From positions 15,363-79,362 of the forward strand of contig VBBQ01000033.1 in assembly GCA_005888755.1 (NCBI GenBank): a DNA stretch of 64,000 nucleotides, given 5' to 3'. A program made the translations under genes and the position numbers. The notes below the pieces were generated by a model, which was not told the origin of the DNA, did not search any database, and worked only from the letters and a program-made list of their open reading frames with translations. Shown here piece by piece: positions 32,737-41,440 of the stretch. This DNA comes from Candidatus Bathyarchaeota archaeon. GTDB taxonomy: Archaea; Thermoproteota; Bathyarchaeia; 40CM-2-53-6. Position 1 is the stretch's first letter. Each line of letters starts with the position of its first letter.

Positions 32737-33397
32737 AATGGACCAAAGGCTAGGGCGGCTGGAAGCTTCCATAAGGCTACAGTAACCCTGTGGCCAATCC
32801 ACAAGTTACACCACCGATCGTTTCACAAACAGACCCTTTCAAGATGGCCGGGGTTTGATCGGCAACCATTGCTGCCTATCACAAAGGGCTTTGGACCGAA
32901 GGGGCTCCCAGCGCAGAATAGCGCCCATTCGAAGCCCCACGCATGAAGCTCCCGACCTCCCTGGCTTGCTTCCAAAAATAGGCATTCTTTTCTTGTAACT
33001 ATTTTTTTCTGGCAACTATCTTTTCTTGCTAACTATTATGCGACCCCCCTGGTGGTCGATTTTCCAGCGCCCCGCCCTTCGTGAAAACGCTCGGAATCCA
33101 CGTTCACCGGTTGCTACCTGGAGGTTCTTCCTTCGTGAAATCAGCCACCGCCACCTATTATCCCGTCACACAGCGGGCACCGTCAACGGCAAGAGAACGC
33201 GAGTCCGCGGCTCTCCGAAACAAGAACCTTGAGGCCCAAGTCTGTTAGCCAGCTTTGAACTACGACAATCATCACAACAATCCTAATGATTTCCTGGCCC
33301 CTTTCTTCCCCCCGGAAACGAGTATTCTTCCTCTCGGTTCCCCAAAGGGTTTTTAGCTTGAGGACTGGGGCTCCTCGAAGCTTCAGGCGAAAAAGCG
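32737..33397. other. Intergenic region before the ribosomal protein operon
   Basis: About 660 nt with no supported gene. It holds three T-rich tandem repeats (32984-33036) and, near 33349-33357, GTTTTTAGC, a possible TATA element about 45 nt before the uL22 GTG. Short open frames here are not protein-like. The expected upstream genes (uS19, uL2, uL23, uL4, uL3) are absent. Confidence 0.5.
32984..33036. repeat. Three imperfect tandem repeats of about 17 nt
   Basis: Copies end in TAACTAT or CAACTAT: 32984-33002, 33003-33019 and 33020-33036, each starting with a T-rich run (CTTTTCTTG-like). The unit is about TCTTTTCTTGTAACTAT. The run is in the ribosomal operon upstream region, so it may act as a regulator or transcription terminator signal. 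Confidence 0.7.
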
Positions 33398-33865
33398 GTG
33401 CCAGAACGAGGATACTCAGTTACGGGCTTGGACCCAGATCGTACTGTGAAGTGTTCTGGCCGCCAACTCCGCATATCGCCGAAAGCATCGGTAGAGCTCT
33501 GTCGAACGATCAGGGGAATGAAGCTCCCTGACGCGAAAAGGCTTCTCGAACGCGTTATCGAATTGAAACAGGCAGTCGCCTACCGCCGGTTTCACAAAGA
33601 AGTCCCGCACAGGCGACAGCTTAACGAGCACTTCTATGCGGGCCGTTTCCCACAAAAAGCCGCGGGCAGACTCTTCAAGCTTCTAGAGGAACTAGAAGCA
33701 AGCGCTGAGTATCGGAATCTGGACCCGGAACGGCTGAAAATAATTCATGCGGCCGCGCAGCGCGGGACAAAGGTTCCTAAGAGAAACCCGCGAGCCTTCG
33801 GCAGATCCGATCTTTTGCAGGGAACCATGACGCATATCGAACTCGTCGGCTACGAGCTGGAATGA
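33398..33865 (+). CDS. rpl22: Ribosomal protein uL22
   Basis: 155 aa, GTG start. Binds 23S rRNA and lines the exit tunnel. Long archaeal form: RGYSVTGLDPDRTVKCSGR at the N-terminus, KASVELCRTIRGM, and the C-terminal loop region RGTKVPKRNPRAFGRSD. First gene of the operon here; in most archaea it would be preceded by uS19. uS3 begins 4 nt after its stop. Confidence 0.95.
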   Translation: MPERGYSVTGLDPDRTVKCSGRQLRISPKASVELCRTIRGMKLPDAKRLLERVIELKQAVAYRRFHKEVPHRRQLNEHFYAGRFPQKAAGRLFKLLEELEASAEYRNLDPERLKIIHAAAQRGTKVPKRNPRAFGRSDLLQGTMTHIELVGYELE

Positions 33866-33868
33866 TCA

Positions 33869-34621
33869 TTGTCGGTCACCAAGTATTTTGTCAAAGATGT
33901 TTCTCGACGTCTTGAGATAGACGAGCACCTCGCGCTAGAGCTAAAACGCGCCGGCTACAGCCACGTCGAGCTGACAAAGAGTCCGGTCGGGACGAGAGTC
34001 GTGATCTACGCCGCGAAACCTGGAATGGTTATCGGCCGAAGAGGCCAGAGCATTCGAGATCTCACAAAGGTTCTGGAGGAGAAATTCCACATCGAAAACC
34101 CGCAACTCTCCGTTGCCAATATTGAAGTCCCTGAGCAGGACCCCAAGGTTGTCGCATCCCAGGTCGCCTCAGCTCTCCAGCGGGGAGTGCACTTCCGACG
34201 CGCAGCATACTGGGCCATTCAAAGAGTGATGGAATCACAAGCCCTCGGCGTCGAGATCACCATCCGCGGAAAACTCACAACAGAACGATCACGTTTTGAG
34301 AAGTTCAAAGCCGGCTACCTGCCGAGAGTCGGAGACCCCGTGCTGAAGAGCGTAAAGACCGCAGTCGCGGATGTCCAATTGAAGCAGGGCCTTTTCGGAA
34401 TCAACGTTCGCATTCTGCCACCACAAGTCGACTACATTGACAAGCCCATCATGCTAACGCCGCCTGCAGAAACCACGCCCAAACCAGCCGCTCAGGCGAA
34501 GGAAGCGGAACCAATTGCCATGCCCGTGGTAGAAGTCGAGGTAGAGACTACGGCCGGGGATGTTGCGGTTGTCGTAGAGGACAAGGAGGAAGAGGAAACT
34601 GGCGATTCTGAGAAAGCGTGA
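33869..34621 (+). CDS. rps3: Ribosomal protein uS3 with an acidic C-terminal extension
   Basis: 250 aa, TTG start. Type-2 KH domain GMVIGRRGQSIRDL (GxxG at 56-59) and S3 C-domain (VEITIRGKLTTERSR, KAGYLPRVGDP). After residue about 200 there is a Pro/Glu-rich acidic tail ending in EEEETGDSEKA, a frequent archaeal feature. The stop is at 34619-34621; uL29 probably starts before it. Confidence 0.95.
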   Translation: MSVTKYFVKDVSRRLEIDEHLALELKRAGYSHVELTKSPVGTRVVIYAAKPGMVIGRRGQSIRDLTKVLEEKFHIENPQLSVANIEVPEQDPKVVASQVASALQRGVHFRRAAYWAIQRVMESQALGVEITIRGKLTTERSRFEKFKAGYLPRVGDPVLKSVKTAVADVQLKQGLFGINVRILPPQVDYIDKPIMLTPPAETTPKPAAQAKEAEPIAMPVVEVEVETTAGDVAVVVEDKEEEETGDSEKA

Positions 34622-34817
34622 GCTCAACCAGATGCTCCCCGAGGAGCGACGGAAGAAGGTAACAGAACTGCGCGCCGAACTAACCAATATTCGAACATCA
34701 GTAAAGTCAGGCGGAACCGTAGACAACCCGGCTCGAATACGCGAGCTCCGCAAGACAATCGCCCGTCTGCTGACACTTGAGAACTCGCCCACGAAACCGT
34801 CACCGGAGGTTGCGTAG
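34608..34817 (+). CDS. rpl29: Ribosomal protein uL29, probable non-standard start
   Basis: The first standard start, ATG 34632, gives 61 aa, but the frame upstream reads LAILRKRELNQM, matching the expected MxILRxxE start of archaeal uL29. The true start is then CTG 34608, ATT 34605 or CTG 34599, overlapping the uS3 stop. The family body is clear: LPEERRKKVTELRAELTNIR and RELRKTIARLLT. Binds 23S rRNA near the tunnel exit. I give 34608 as the start. Confidence 0.85.
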   Translation: MRKRELNQMLPEERRKKVTELRAELTNIRTSVKSGGTVDNPARIRELRKTIARLLTLENSPTKPSPEVA

Positions 34818-34821
34818 AATC

Positions 34822-35097
34822 ATGATAACTTCACAGAATATCACCGCTCACGAATGGATCGGGCTCAAAGTCGAGATAGCAAAATCCACAGACCCAACCC
34901 TGCAAGGACTGGAAGGAATAGTCCGCGACGAGACAATGAACACGTTCACCATAGAAGCAAAGGGAAAACTTCGACAAGTCCAGAAACAGAAAACAATCTT
35001 CTCAGCCAAGCTTCCAGCAGAGAACGTCGAGGTCGACGGCTCTCTCTTGAGGTTCCGGCCCGAGGATAGAGTGAAGAAGGGAACGCGGAAATGGTAG
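34822..35097 (+). CDS. rnp1: Ribonuclease P protein component 1 (Rpp29/Pop4)
   Basis: 91 aa from ATG 34822 (MITSQNITAHEWIG). Protein subunit of RNase P that helps the RNA cleave 5' leaders of tRNA. Sm-like barrel with VEIAKSTDPTLQGLEGIVRDETMNTF and the C-terminal RFRPEDRVKKGTR, typical Rpp29. Position between uL29 and uS17 is the conserved archaeal location. Overlaps the start of uS17 by 7 nt. Confidence 0.93.
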   Translation: MITSQNITAHEWIGLKVEIAKSTDPTLQGLEGIVRDETMNTFTIEAKGKLRQVQKQKTIFSAKLPAENVEVDGSLLRFRPEDRVKKGTRKW

Positions 35098-35426
35098 TCC
35101 GAAACACCGGGCTGAACGTCAAAGCCCCAAAAACAGGATGCAACGACCCCCTCTGCCCATTCCACGGACACCTCTCAGTTAGAGGAAGAGTCTTCGAAGG
35201 AACAGTCGCAGGCTCCCGATCCCCCAAGACCGTCTCGGTAGAACGAGCATACCTACACTACTACACGAAATACAGCAGATACGAGAGGCGCAGAAGCAAA
35301 ACCCTCGCCCACAACCCACCATGCATTTCAGCAGCAGAAGGCGACAAGGTCACAATCGCAGAATGCAGACCTCTAAGCAAAGAAGTCACCTTTGTCGTCG
35401 TTGAAAAGACCGGAGGCGTAGCCTAG
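35091..35426 (+). CDS. rps17: Ribosomal protein uS17
   Basis: 111 aa, ATG within the rnp1 3' end. OB-fold 16S rRNA-binding protein with archaeal N-terminal insert [10 protein letters not shown], then [21 protein letters not shown], and the conserved C-terminal [16 protein letters not shown]. Shares one base with the start of uL14 (TAGTG). Confidence 0.95.
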   Translation: MVVRNTGLNVKAPKTGCNDPLCPFHGHLSVRGRVFEGTVAGSRSPKTVSVERAYLHYYTKYSRYERRRSKTLAHNPPCISAAEGDKVTIAECRPLSKEVTFVVVEKTGGVA

Positions 35427-35863
35427 TGCCCGCACCCAAGACCCGAGCAGTCAGCGCTCGAGGAATGATCGAGTACCGGCCCAAGGTCGCGCGCGGTCTA
35501 CCCGTCGGGTCCCGGATGACTTGTGCTGACAACACTGGTGCTAAGGAATTGAAGCTCATAAACGTCCGCGGCTACCACGGCAGACTCCGACGTGTTCCAG
35601 CAGCCTGCGTGGGAGACATGGTAATGATCACAGTAATGAAAGGCTCACCAACACTCAGAAAACAGGTCTTTCCCGCTGTCGTCGTACGACAAGCAAGAGC
35701 AATTCGTCGACCCGATGGCACCCGTCTCAGTTTCGAAGACAACGCAGCGGTCATCATGACTCCCGAGGGCGAGCTCAAAGGCACAGAGATCCGTGGACCG
35801 GTGGCGAAGGAGGCTGCTGAGAGATGGCCGAGAGTCGCGAACCTAGCGAGCACGGTGATCTAG
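35426..35863 (+). CDS. rpl14: Ribosomal protein uL14
   Basis: 145 aa, GTG start. Contains [39 protein letters not shown], and [23 protein letters not shown]; all typical of L14, which forms part of the subunit interface. Normal archaeal length. Confidence 0.96.
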   Translation: MPAPKTRAVSARGMIEYRPKVARGLPVGSRMTCADNTGAKELKLINVRGYHGRLRRVPAACVGDMVMITVMKGSPTLRKQVFPAVVVRQARAIRRPDGTRLSFEDNAAVIMTPEGELKGTEIRGPVAKEAAERWPRVANLASTVI

Positions 35864-35864
35864 A

Positions 35865-36236
35865 ATGGTTACCTCCAAGCCGTCTAAACAGAGGAAGATG
35901 TTCTTCAACGCCCCAGCACATAAACGACGCCGAATGCTCGCCGCTCGACTATCTGATGATCTCACGAAGAACCACAAAGTCCGACGGCTCCCGGTAAGGA
36001 CTGGCGACAGTGTCCGCGTCATGAGAGGAGACTTCGCGGGACTAGAGGGAAAAGTCCAGAGGGTAGACTATTCCAACGGTAGAATCTTCGTAGAGGGAAT
36101 GTCACGAGAGAAATCTGCCGGCGTGGCATCCCAGCTTCCTGTACACGTCACGAAAGTCCGGATAACCAACCTCAATCTCTCAGACAAGTGGCGCAGCGGA
36201 CTATTAGCCGAGCGAGGAAAACCCCGAGAGGAATAA
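35865..36236 (+). CDS. rpl24: Ribosomal protein uL24
   Basis: 123 aa. KOW-motif protein that nucleates large-subunit assembly: APAHKRRRMLAARLSDDL, VRTGDSVRVMRGDFAGLEGKV (KOW). Follows uL14 by one base. Confidence 0.95.
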   Translation: MVTSKPSKQRKMFFNAPAHKRRRMLAARLSDDLTKNHKVRRLPVRTGDSVRVMRGDFAGLEGKVQRVDYSNGRIFVEGMSREKSAGVASQLPVHVTKVRITNLNLSDKWRSGLLAERGKPREE

Positions 36237-36239
36237 GAC

Positions 36240-36983
36240 ATGGCGAGAAAGTTCGGTCCCAGACAGCTCAAACGAGAACCCTCACCGGGGTTCTGGCCAA
36301 TCCACCGGAAAGAACACACCTGGGCACCTAGGACACACCCCGGGCCGCACGCACGCGAAAAAAGCCTACCACTCATGGTAATCGTCCGCGAATCACTCGG
36401 GCTCGCAAACATCGCAAAAGAGGCGATCAGAATCATAAGCCAGGGAAAAGTCAAGGTCGACGGGGTCGTCCGACGTGACCGCCGATTCCCCGTCGGACTG
36501 ATGGATATAGTCCAGATCGAAGGCATACCACAAGTCTATCGGGCCTTACCAAAGCCGAACAGAGGACTCGTTCTCTCACCAGCCCTGGACAAGGAAGCTG
36601 CCTACAAGATCTGCAAGATAGTCGGAAAACAGAACGTGCCAGGTGGAAAGTTACAGTACAGCCTCCATGACGGAAGAACCTTGCTCACGACGGCAAAGGA
36701 CACGAGGCCTGGTAACGAGGAACTCGCAGTGGGAGGCGCGATCCAGCTGAGCTTTCCAGTACAGAAAATTGTCAAGTACGTTCCATTCCAGGTCGGAGCC
36801 CTCGGACTCGTCATCGACGGAAGAAACCAAGGATACTACGGAAAGATCACAGCCATCACTCCAGGAACCTACGCGCGCCGGAAAATCGTGAGAATCGAGA
36901 CCGGAGCAGAAGGCTTCGAAACCCCTGCCGACTATGTAATACCAATCGGAACCGAATCGCCGCTCGTAACGCTGGAGAAGTGA
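36240..36983 (+). CDS. rps4e: Ribosomal protein eS4
   Basis: 247 aa. Archaeal/eukaryotic S4e. RNA-binding S4-like domain with VKVDGVVRRDRRFPVGLMDIV and the KOW-like region KIVKYVPFQVGALGLVIDG (about 180-200), followed by ITAITPGTYARRKIV. The GTGA overlap with the possible uL5 start (36980) suggests coupling. Confidence 0.95.
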   Translation: MARKFGPRQLKREPSPGFWPIHRKEHTWAPRTHPGPHAREKSLPLMVIVRESLGLANIAKEAIRIISQGKVKVDGVVRRDRRFPVGLMDIVQIEGIPQVYRALPKPNRGLVLSPALDKEAAYKICKIVGKQNVPGGKLQYSLHDGRTLLTTAKDTRPGNEELAVGGAIQLSFPVQKIVKYVPFQVGALGLVIDGRNQGYYGKITAITPGTYARRKIVRIETGAEGFETPADYVIPIGTESPLVTLEK

Positions 36984-37525
36984 TCGATATGCAAGCAGCT
37001 GAGACTCCAACCAAAACAAATCAGATGTTGAACATCAGGATCGGAAAAGTCACTATCAACATCGCCACGGGAAAATCGGGCGAGCCACTGGAGAAGGCTA
37101 AGAAGGTGCTGACTCAGCTTACCAACAAGACCCCGACTACCAAGCTTGCAAAGAAAGCGATCAAAGACTGGGGAATCCGAAAGGGCGAACCTATAGCGAC
37201 AGTTGTAACGCTCCGGCGCGAAGAAGCAGGCAAATTCCTCACCCGGGCTCTGGATGCAGTCTCGAACAAAGTCAACGATTCATGCTTCGACGACTATGGG
37301 AATTTCTCGTTTGGAATCAAAGAACACATCGAAATACCTGGGACTAGATACGTTCCGGAGCTGGGCATCTTCGGCGCCACCGTCCACGTCACTCTAGAGC
37401 GCCCGGGATACCGGTTGAGAGCTCGTTCAATACGTCCAGCGAAGATCGGGAAAGATCACTATGTTTCGAAAAAGGATGCTATTCAGTTCATCCAGGAAAA
37501 CTTCAGAACGCAGGTAGGAACCTGA
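36980..37525 (+). CDS. rpl5: Ribosomal protein uL5
   Basis: 181 aa from GTG 36980, overlapping the eS4 stop; ATG 36989 is an equal candidate. Binds 5S rRNA. Conserved KVTINIATGKSGEPLEKAKKVL, then TKLAKKAIKDWGIRKGEPIA, and FGIKEHIEIPGTRYVPELGIFG. Normal length. Confidence 0.95.
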   Translation: MIDMQAAETPTKTNQMLNIRIGKVTINIATGKSGEPLEKAKKVLTQLTNKTPTTKLAKKAIKDWGIRKGEPIATVVTLRREEAGKFLTRALDAVSNKVNDSCFDDYGNFSFGIKEHIEIPGTRYVPELGIFGATVHVTLERPGYRLRARSIRPAKIGKDHYVSKKDAIQFIQENFRTQVGT

Positions 37526-37531
37526 TAACAG

Positions 37532-37696
37532 ATGGCGAAGATAAAGCCGAAAAAAATCCGAAAGTACGGCAAAGGTGCGAGACCGTGCAAACGCTGCGGT
37601 CAGTATGGACCCATAGTCAGAAAGTACGGGCTGAACTTCTGCCGACAGTGCTTCAGAGAAGTCGCAGTCGGCCTCGGATTCAAAAAGTACATGTGA
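37532..37696 (+). CDS. rps14: Ribosomal protein uS14, zinc-binding form
   Basis: 54 aa. Begins with ATG 37532; the body is [20 protein letters not shown] then FCRQCFREV, so C-x2-C and C-x2-C zinc ribbon, typical of archaeal uS14. Required for small-subunit head assembly. Lies 6 nt after uL5 and 7 nt before uS8. Confidence 0.95.
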   Translation: MAKIKPKKIRKYGKGARPCKRCGQYGPIVRKYGLNFCRQCFREVAVGLGFKKYM

Positions 37697-37703
37697 TCAG
37701 ACA

Positions 37704-38087
37704 ATGGAACCAATCTCAAACATGTTCTCAGCCATCCTCAACAACGAGCGGAGACACAAACACGACTGCATCGTCTACCCCGCCTCAAAACTCATGGGAC
37801 AAGTACTACGAGTGATGCAAAAATACGGCTACGTAGGCGAATTCGAATTCGTAGACGACGGCCGCGGCGGAAAGTTCAAAATCCAACTCCTAGGCAGAGT
37901 AAACAACTGCGGCAGCGTCAGGCCCAGATTCTCCTCCACCGTGACAGAATACGAAAAGTGGGGGAAACGATACCTCCCGTCCCGAGATGTTGGAATCCTA
38001 ATCGTAACCACACCAAAAGGCGTTGTAGCTCACAAGGAAGCGAGAGACATGGCATCCGGAGGCCTACTGTTGGGTTACGTCTACTAG
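37704..38087 (+). CDS. rps8: Ribosomal protein uS8
   Basis: 127 aa. Binds 16S rRNA central domain. Typical IVYPASKLMGQVLRVMQKYGY, and at the C-terminus LIVTTPKGVVAHKEARDMASGGLLLGYVY, the signature of uS8. Confidence 0.96.
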   Translation: MEPISNMFSAILNNERRHKHDCIVYPASKLMGQVLRVMQKYGYVGEFEFVDDGRGGKFKIQLLGRVNNCGSVRPRFSSTVTEYEKWGKRYLPSRDVGILIVTTPKGVVAHKEARDMASGGLLLGYVY

Positions 38088-38675
38088 GTGGCCAGTATGA
38101 CGCGTTTCGAAACTCTCCAACGCACGATTCAAGTTCCCGACGGCGTCACCGTTCAAGTCGAAGGGAAAACTGTGAAGGTCAAAGGCCCCCTCGGAACACT
38201 CCACGAGGACTTGTCCCACCTGCCGGTTACCTTCACCCTGAGCGGTGGAGAGGTCCAAGTCTCAGTCACCTGGCCTCGTAAACGAGAGATCGGAATGCTA
38301 GGCACGGCCGCCGCCCATATCCGGAACATGATCAGAGGCGTAACCAAAGGCTACAGGTACAATCTCAGAACCGTGTACGCTCACTTCCCAGTCACCGTAA
38401 AGGTCGACGAAAAAGCAAGAGCACTCAAGGTCGAAAACTTCACTGGCGAAAAGACACCGAGATCTGCGCAGATACTTGACGGCGTAAAAGTCGCAGTCAA
38501 AGGCGACGATATCACCGTTGAAGGGATAGATATCAAAGCTGTAAGCCAGACCGCGGCCAACATACAGAACTCGACAAAGATCAAGAAGAAAGATCTCCGA
38601 GTCTTCCTAGACGGTATTTACATCGACACGAAGACCAGTCTCGAGACGCCTGCCGGGCCGGTGAAAGTGAAGTAG
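38088..38675 (+). CDS. rpl6: Ribosomal protein uL6
   Basis: 195 aa, GTG 38088 directly after uS8; ATG 38097 is possible. Two L6 domains: VQVEGKTVKVKGPLGTL and VKVDEKARALKVENFTGEK, with the ending DGIYIDTKTS region. Near the factor-binding site of the large subunit. Confidence 0.95.
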   Translation: MASMTRFETLQRTIQVPDGVTVQVEGKTVKVKGPLGTLHEDLSHLPVTFTLSGGEVQVSVTWPRKREIGMLGTAAAHIRNMIRGVTKGYRYNLRTVYAHFPVTVKVDEKARALKVENFTGEKTPRSAQILDGVKVAVKGDDITVEGIDIKAVSQTAANIQNSTKIKKKDLRVFLDGIYIDTKTSLETPAGPVKVK

Positions 38676-38677
38676 AA

Positions 38678-39199
38678 ATGGCGAACAATAGCAAGCCCGC
38701 GTTCAACCGGCAAGAAAGCTGGCGCTACAAGCGTGTAAAGCCAGCATGGAGGCGAGCCCGCGGCGTCACAAGCAAGATCAGAAAGGAAGAATCCGGCTGG
38801 CCCGCGAAAGTCAAGGTAGGATACGGAACGGCTGCGGCAACGAGGGGGCTACATCCACGAGGACTACAGGAACGTCTCATTCATCGACTGGCAGAACTTG
38901 AAGGACTGGATCCGAAGATCCACATCATCAGAATCTCCGCTCGGGTCGGAGAACGGAAAAGACTAGCCTTGCTTGACCAGATACGCCATCGAAACTTCCA
39001 CATCGCCAATCCAGGCAAGGAAGAAGGGAAACCGGTGACAACCGAAGAGCCAGTCACGGGAGAGGCTTCCAGTTCAAAGGAAACCCAAACTCAATCCAAG
39101 CCAATCGAGATAGAGGAAGAAACAGAGGAGAGCGCTGAACCCGAAACGATGGAGGAGTCAGCGAAAGACGAAACTAACGAGGAGGAAGAAGAGAAGTGA
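38678..39199 (+). CDS. rpl32e: Ribosomal protein eL32 with an acidic tail
   Basis: 173 aa. Body of about 115 aa: FNRQESWRYKRVKPAWRRARG, then KVKVGYGTAAATRGLHPRGL, and IIRISARVGERKRLALLDQI. The last ~55 residues are a Glu/Thr/Ser-rich tail ending in runs of Glu, like the tail on uS3; they may be disordered. The GTGA overlap with eL19 suggests coupling. Confidence 0.93.
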   Translation: MANNSKPAFNRQESWRYKRVKPAWRRARGVTSKIRKEESGWPAKVKVGYGTAAATRGLHPRGLQERLIHRLAELEGLDPKIHIIRISARVGERKRLALLDQIRHRNFHIANPGKEEGKPVTTEEPVTGEASSSKETQTQSKPIEIEEETEESAEPETMEESAKDETNEEEEEK

Positions 39200-39624
39200 G
39201 CCTGAAGAGCCAACGACGGCTCGCAGCCAGTCTTCTGGGCTCCGGCCAGAGCAGAATCTGGATAGACCCCGAGGAAACCATTAGGGTCGAGTCTGCAATT
39301 ACGCGTCAAGAGGTCAAGTCTCTAATCGATAGCGGCAGGATCCGATTACTTCAGAAGAGGGGTGTTAGCAGAGGCCGCCACCGATTGAAATCCGGCCGAC
39401 GAAAGAAAGCTGGAAGCCGAAAAGGCGGGCAGAATCCCGGCAAGGAAGCCTGGGTCCTGAAGATTAGAGCGATCCGACGACATCTCCGGTTCTTGAGGGA
39501 CAAGAGACAGTTGGCCCCTGCCAGCTACAAGCTTCTGTTGGGTATGTCGAAGGGAGGGGCGTTCCGAAGCCGCTCGCACGTCGATGAGTATGTAAAGGCC
39601 CACCAGCTGCTGAGGAAGCGTTAG
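39196..39624 (+). CDS. rpl19e: Ribosomal protein eL19
   Basis: 142 aa, GTG start. Typical L19e: SLKSQRRLAASLLGSGQSRIW at the N-terminus, IDSGRIRLLQKRGVSRGR, and a basic region HRLKSGRRKKAGSRKG followed by the helix WVLKIRAIRRHLRFLRDK. Confidence 0.95.
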   Translation: MSLKSQRRLAASLLGSGQSRIWIDPEETIRVESAITRQEVKSLIDSGRIRLLQKRGVSRGRHRLKSGRRKKAGSRKGGQNPGKEAWVLKIRAIRRHLRFLRDKRQLAPASYKLLLGMSKGGAFRSRSHVDEYVKAHQLLRKR

Positions 39625-39627
39625 ACG

Positions 39628-40227
39628 ATGGCTGACGGTCCACGATACTCAGTTCCCTTCAGGCGCAGACGAGAAGGCAGAACGGACTACAAGCTTCGTC
39701 GAGCCCTTGTGCGGTCGGGGAAACCGAGAGCGGTTGTCCGGGTGACTAACAAGTATGTTTACGTCCAGATTACGGATGCCGAGCTTCGCGGGGATATCGT
39801 GCGGGTTGCGGCATCATCTAAGGAGCTCGCGAAGATGGGATGGAAGGGAGCAACGGGAAATATTCCATCAGCCTACCTAACCGGGGCGCTGGCCGCGCGT
39901 CGCGCTCTGGCGAAGGGAATCAAGGAGGCCATTCTAGACATCGGCTTGAAATCCTCGACCAAGGGCTCCAAGTTGTTCGCCGTCTTGAAAGGTCTCTCGG
40001 ACGCCGGGCTCGAGGTTCCACACTCCGACGGTCCAATCCCTGCCAAGGACCGGATTGGCGGAGCCCATATTTCCGAGTATGCAAAGAAGCTCTCCGGCGA
40101 AACGGACGTGTACCGGAAAACGTTCAGCGGATACTTGAAACGGGGTCTGAAACCAGAAGAACTCTCCAAACACTTCGAACAGGTCAGAGAACAGATTCAA
40201 TCAGCACCTATTGAGGCGAAAGCATGA
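39628..40227 (+). CDS. rpl18: Ribosomal protein uL18
   Basis: 199 aa. Binds 5S rRNA. FRRRREGRTDYKLRRALVRS, VVRVTNKYVYVQITDAE, YLTGALAARRALAKG and GLKPEELSKHFEQV are all characteristic. Ends with ATGA overlap with uS5. Confidence 0.95.
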   Translation: MADGPRYSVPFRRRREGRTDYKLRRALVRSGKPRAVVRVTNKYVYVQITDAELRGDIVRVAASSKELAKMGWKGATGNIPSAYLTGALAARRALAKGIKEAILDIGLKSSTKGSKLFAVLKGLSDAGLEVPHSDGPIPAKDRIGGAHISEYAKKLSGETDVYRKTFSGYLKRGLKPEELSKHFEQVREQIQSAPIEAKA

Positions 40228-40880
40228 GCCAGAGACCCTACCAGGGGGGCGGCGGGAGGCCTGGTCAAGAGGTAGGGTGGGTTCCAAAGACCAAGCTTGG
40301 AAAGCTCGTCCAAGCAGGCGAAATCGTTTCAATGGAAGAAATATTCACACAGGGCATGAGGATCAAAGAGCCAGAGATCGTTGACACGCTCTTACCGAAT
40401 ATCCAGCAGGAGGTCTTGGGAATTGGATTCGTCCAGAAACAGACTGACGCTGGTGAGAGGTCAAGATTCCGAGCCATAGTCGCAGTCGGAAACGGCGATG
40501 GCTACATTGGTGTTGGCGAGGGAAAGGCACGGCAGGTTCGTACGGCTATTGACAAGGGGACGATACAAGCCAAGCTCAATGTGGTCCCGGTTCGTAGAGG
40601 ATGTGGAAGCTGGGAATGCCGCTGTGGCAGACAACACACTGTGCCATTCAGCGTTGTTGGGAAATGTGGTAGCGTGAGAGTGCACGTTCTTCCAAGCCCG
40701 AGAGGACTTGGACTTGTCGCTGGGGAGATACCGAAGCAGGTTTTGAGGCTGGCTGGAGTTAAGGACTGTTGGACGCGAACCTACGGGTCCACGTCGACAC
40801 TCACCTCTTCAGCCCTCGCAGTGTTCGATGCTTTAGTTCAGACATACAACGTGGTTACCCAACAGGACTGGGTGGCGTAG
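40224..40880 (+). CDS. rps5: Ribosomal protein uS5
   Basis: 218 aa. Decoding-centre protein. RFRAIVAVGNGDGYIGVGEGK (double-stranded RNA-binding part), archaeal Cys-rich insert CGSWECRCGRQH, then GLGLVAGEIPKQVLRLAGVKD and TSALAVFDALVQTYNVV. ATGA overlap with uL18. Confidence 0.96.
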   Translation: MSQRPYQGGGGRPGQEVGWVPKTKLGKLVQAGEIVSMEEIFTQGMRIKEPEIVDTLLPNIQQEVLGIGFVQKQTDAGERSRFRAIVAVGNGDGYIGVGEGKARQVRTAIDKGTIQAKLNVVPVRRGCGSWECRCGRQHTVPFSVVGKCGSVRVHVLPSPRGLGLVAGEIPKQVLRLAGVKDCWTRTYGSTSTLTSSALAVFDALVQTYNVVTQQDWVA

Positions 40881-40883
40881 GAT

Positions 40884-41378
40884 TTGGCGGAATCTGCTGA
40901 GCAGCCTGTTATCCTCGCGGTACGGATCCGCGGAACCGCGACCGATAACCCCGACATTAGGAAAACGATGGAGATTTTGAAGATGGAGAGTACCTTCCGT
41001 GCAAGGCTCCTTGAAAATAGCCCGTCGACCCTAGGCATGTTGCGAGCTGCGAAGAACCTGGTTGCGTGGGGGCAGGTCAACCCGGATGTTATGGAGGCGC
41101 TGTTGCGGAAGAGAGGGGAACGAGACGGAAACAAGAAACTGGACGAGGAGTTCGCTAAGGTGTTCTTTAAGAAAGAGAACATTGCCGATCTCGCAAAGTC
41201 GATTGTCGCCGGAGAAATCGGCGTCAAAGATCTATGGCTTGCAGGCGTGAAACCAAGATTCAGACTTCACCCCCCCAGAGGCGGATTCAAACGAAGCACA
41301 AGGCGAGCGGCGACCGATGGTGGAGAGCTTGGCTATAGAGGCGAGGACATCAATCGTCTCGTCAAGCGAATGATCTAA
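40884..41378 (+). CDS. rpl30: Ribosomal protein uL30
   Basis: 164 aa, TTG start. Archaeal long L30: VILAVRIRGTATDNPDIRKTM, LLENSPSTLGMLRAAKNLVAWG, and the C-terminal GGELGYRGEDINRLVKRM with conserved RLHPPRGGFKRSTRR. Last ribosomal gene here: uL15 and secY, which usually follow, are absent. Confidence 0.94.
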   Translation: MAESAEQPVILAVRIRGTATDNPDIRKTMEILKMESTFRARLLENSPSTLGMLRAAKNLVAWGQVNPDVMEALLRKRGERDGNKKLDEEFAKVFFKKENIADLAKSIVAGEIGVKDLWLAGVKPRFRLHPPRGGFKRSTRRAATDGGELGYRGEDINRLVKRMI

Positions 41379-41440
41379 TCGACTTTCCCCGGTTGCGCAA
41401 ACTCCAATATAGTTCCCGGAATATTCTCGGTCGGTCTGCT

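Noticed and set aside
32984-33036. CRISPR array
   Set aside because: The three copies are directly adjacent, short and imperfect, without spacers.
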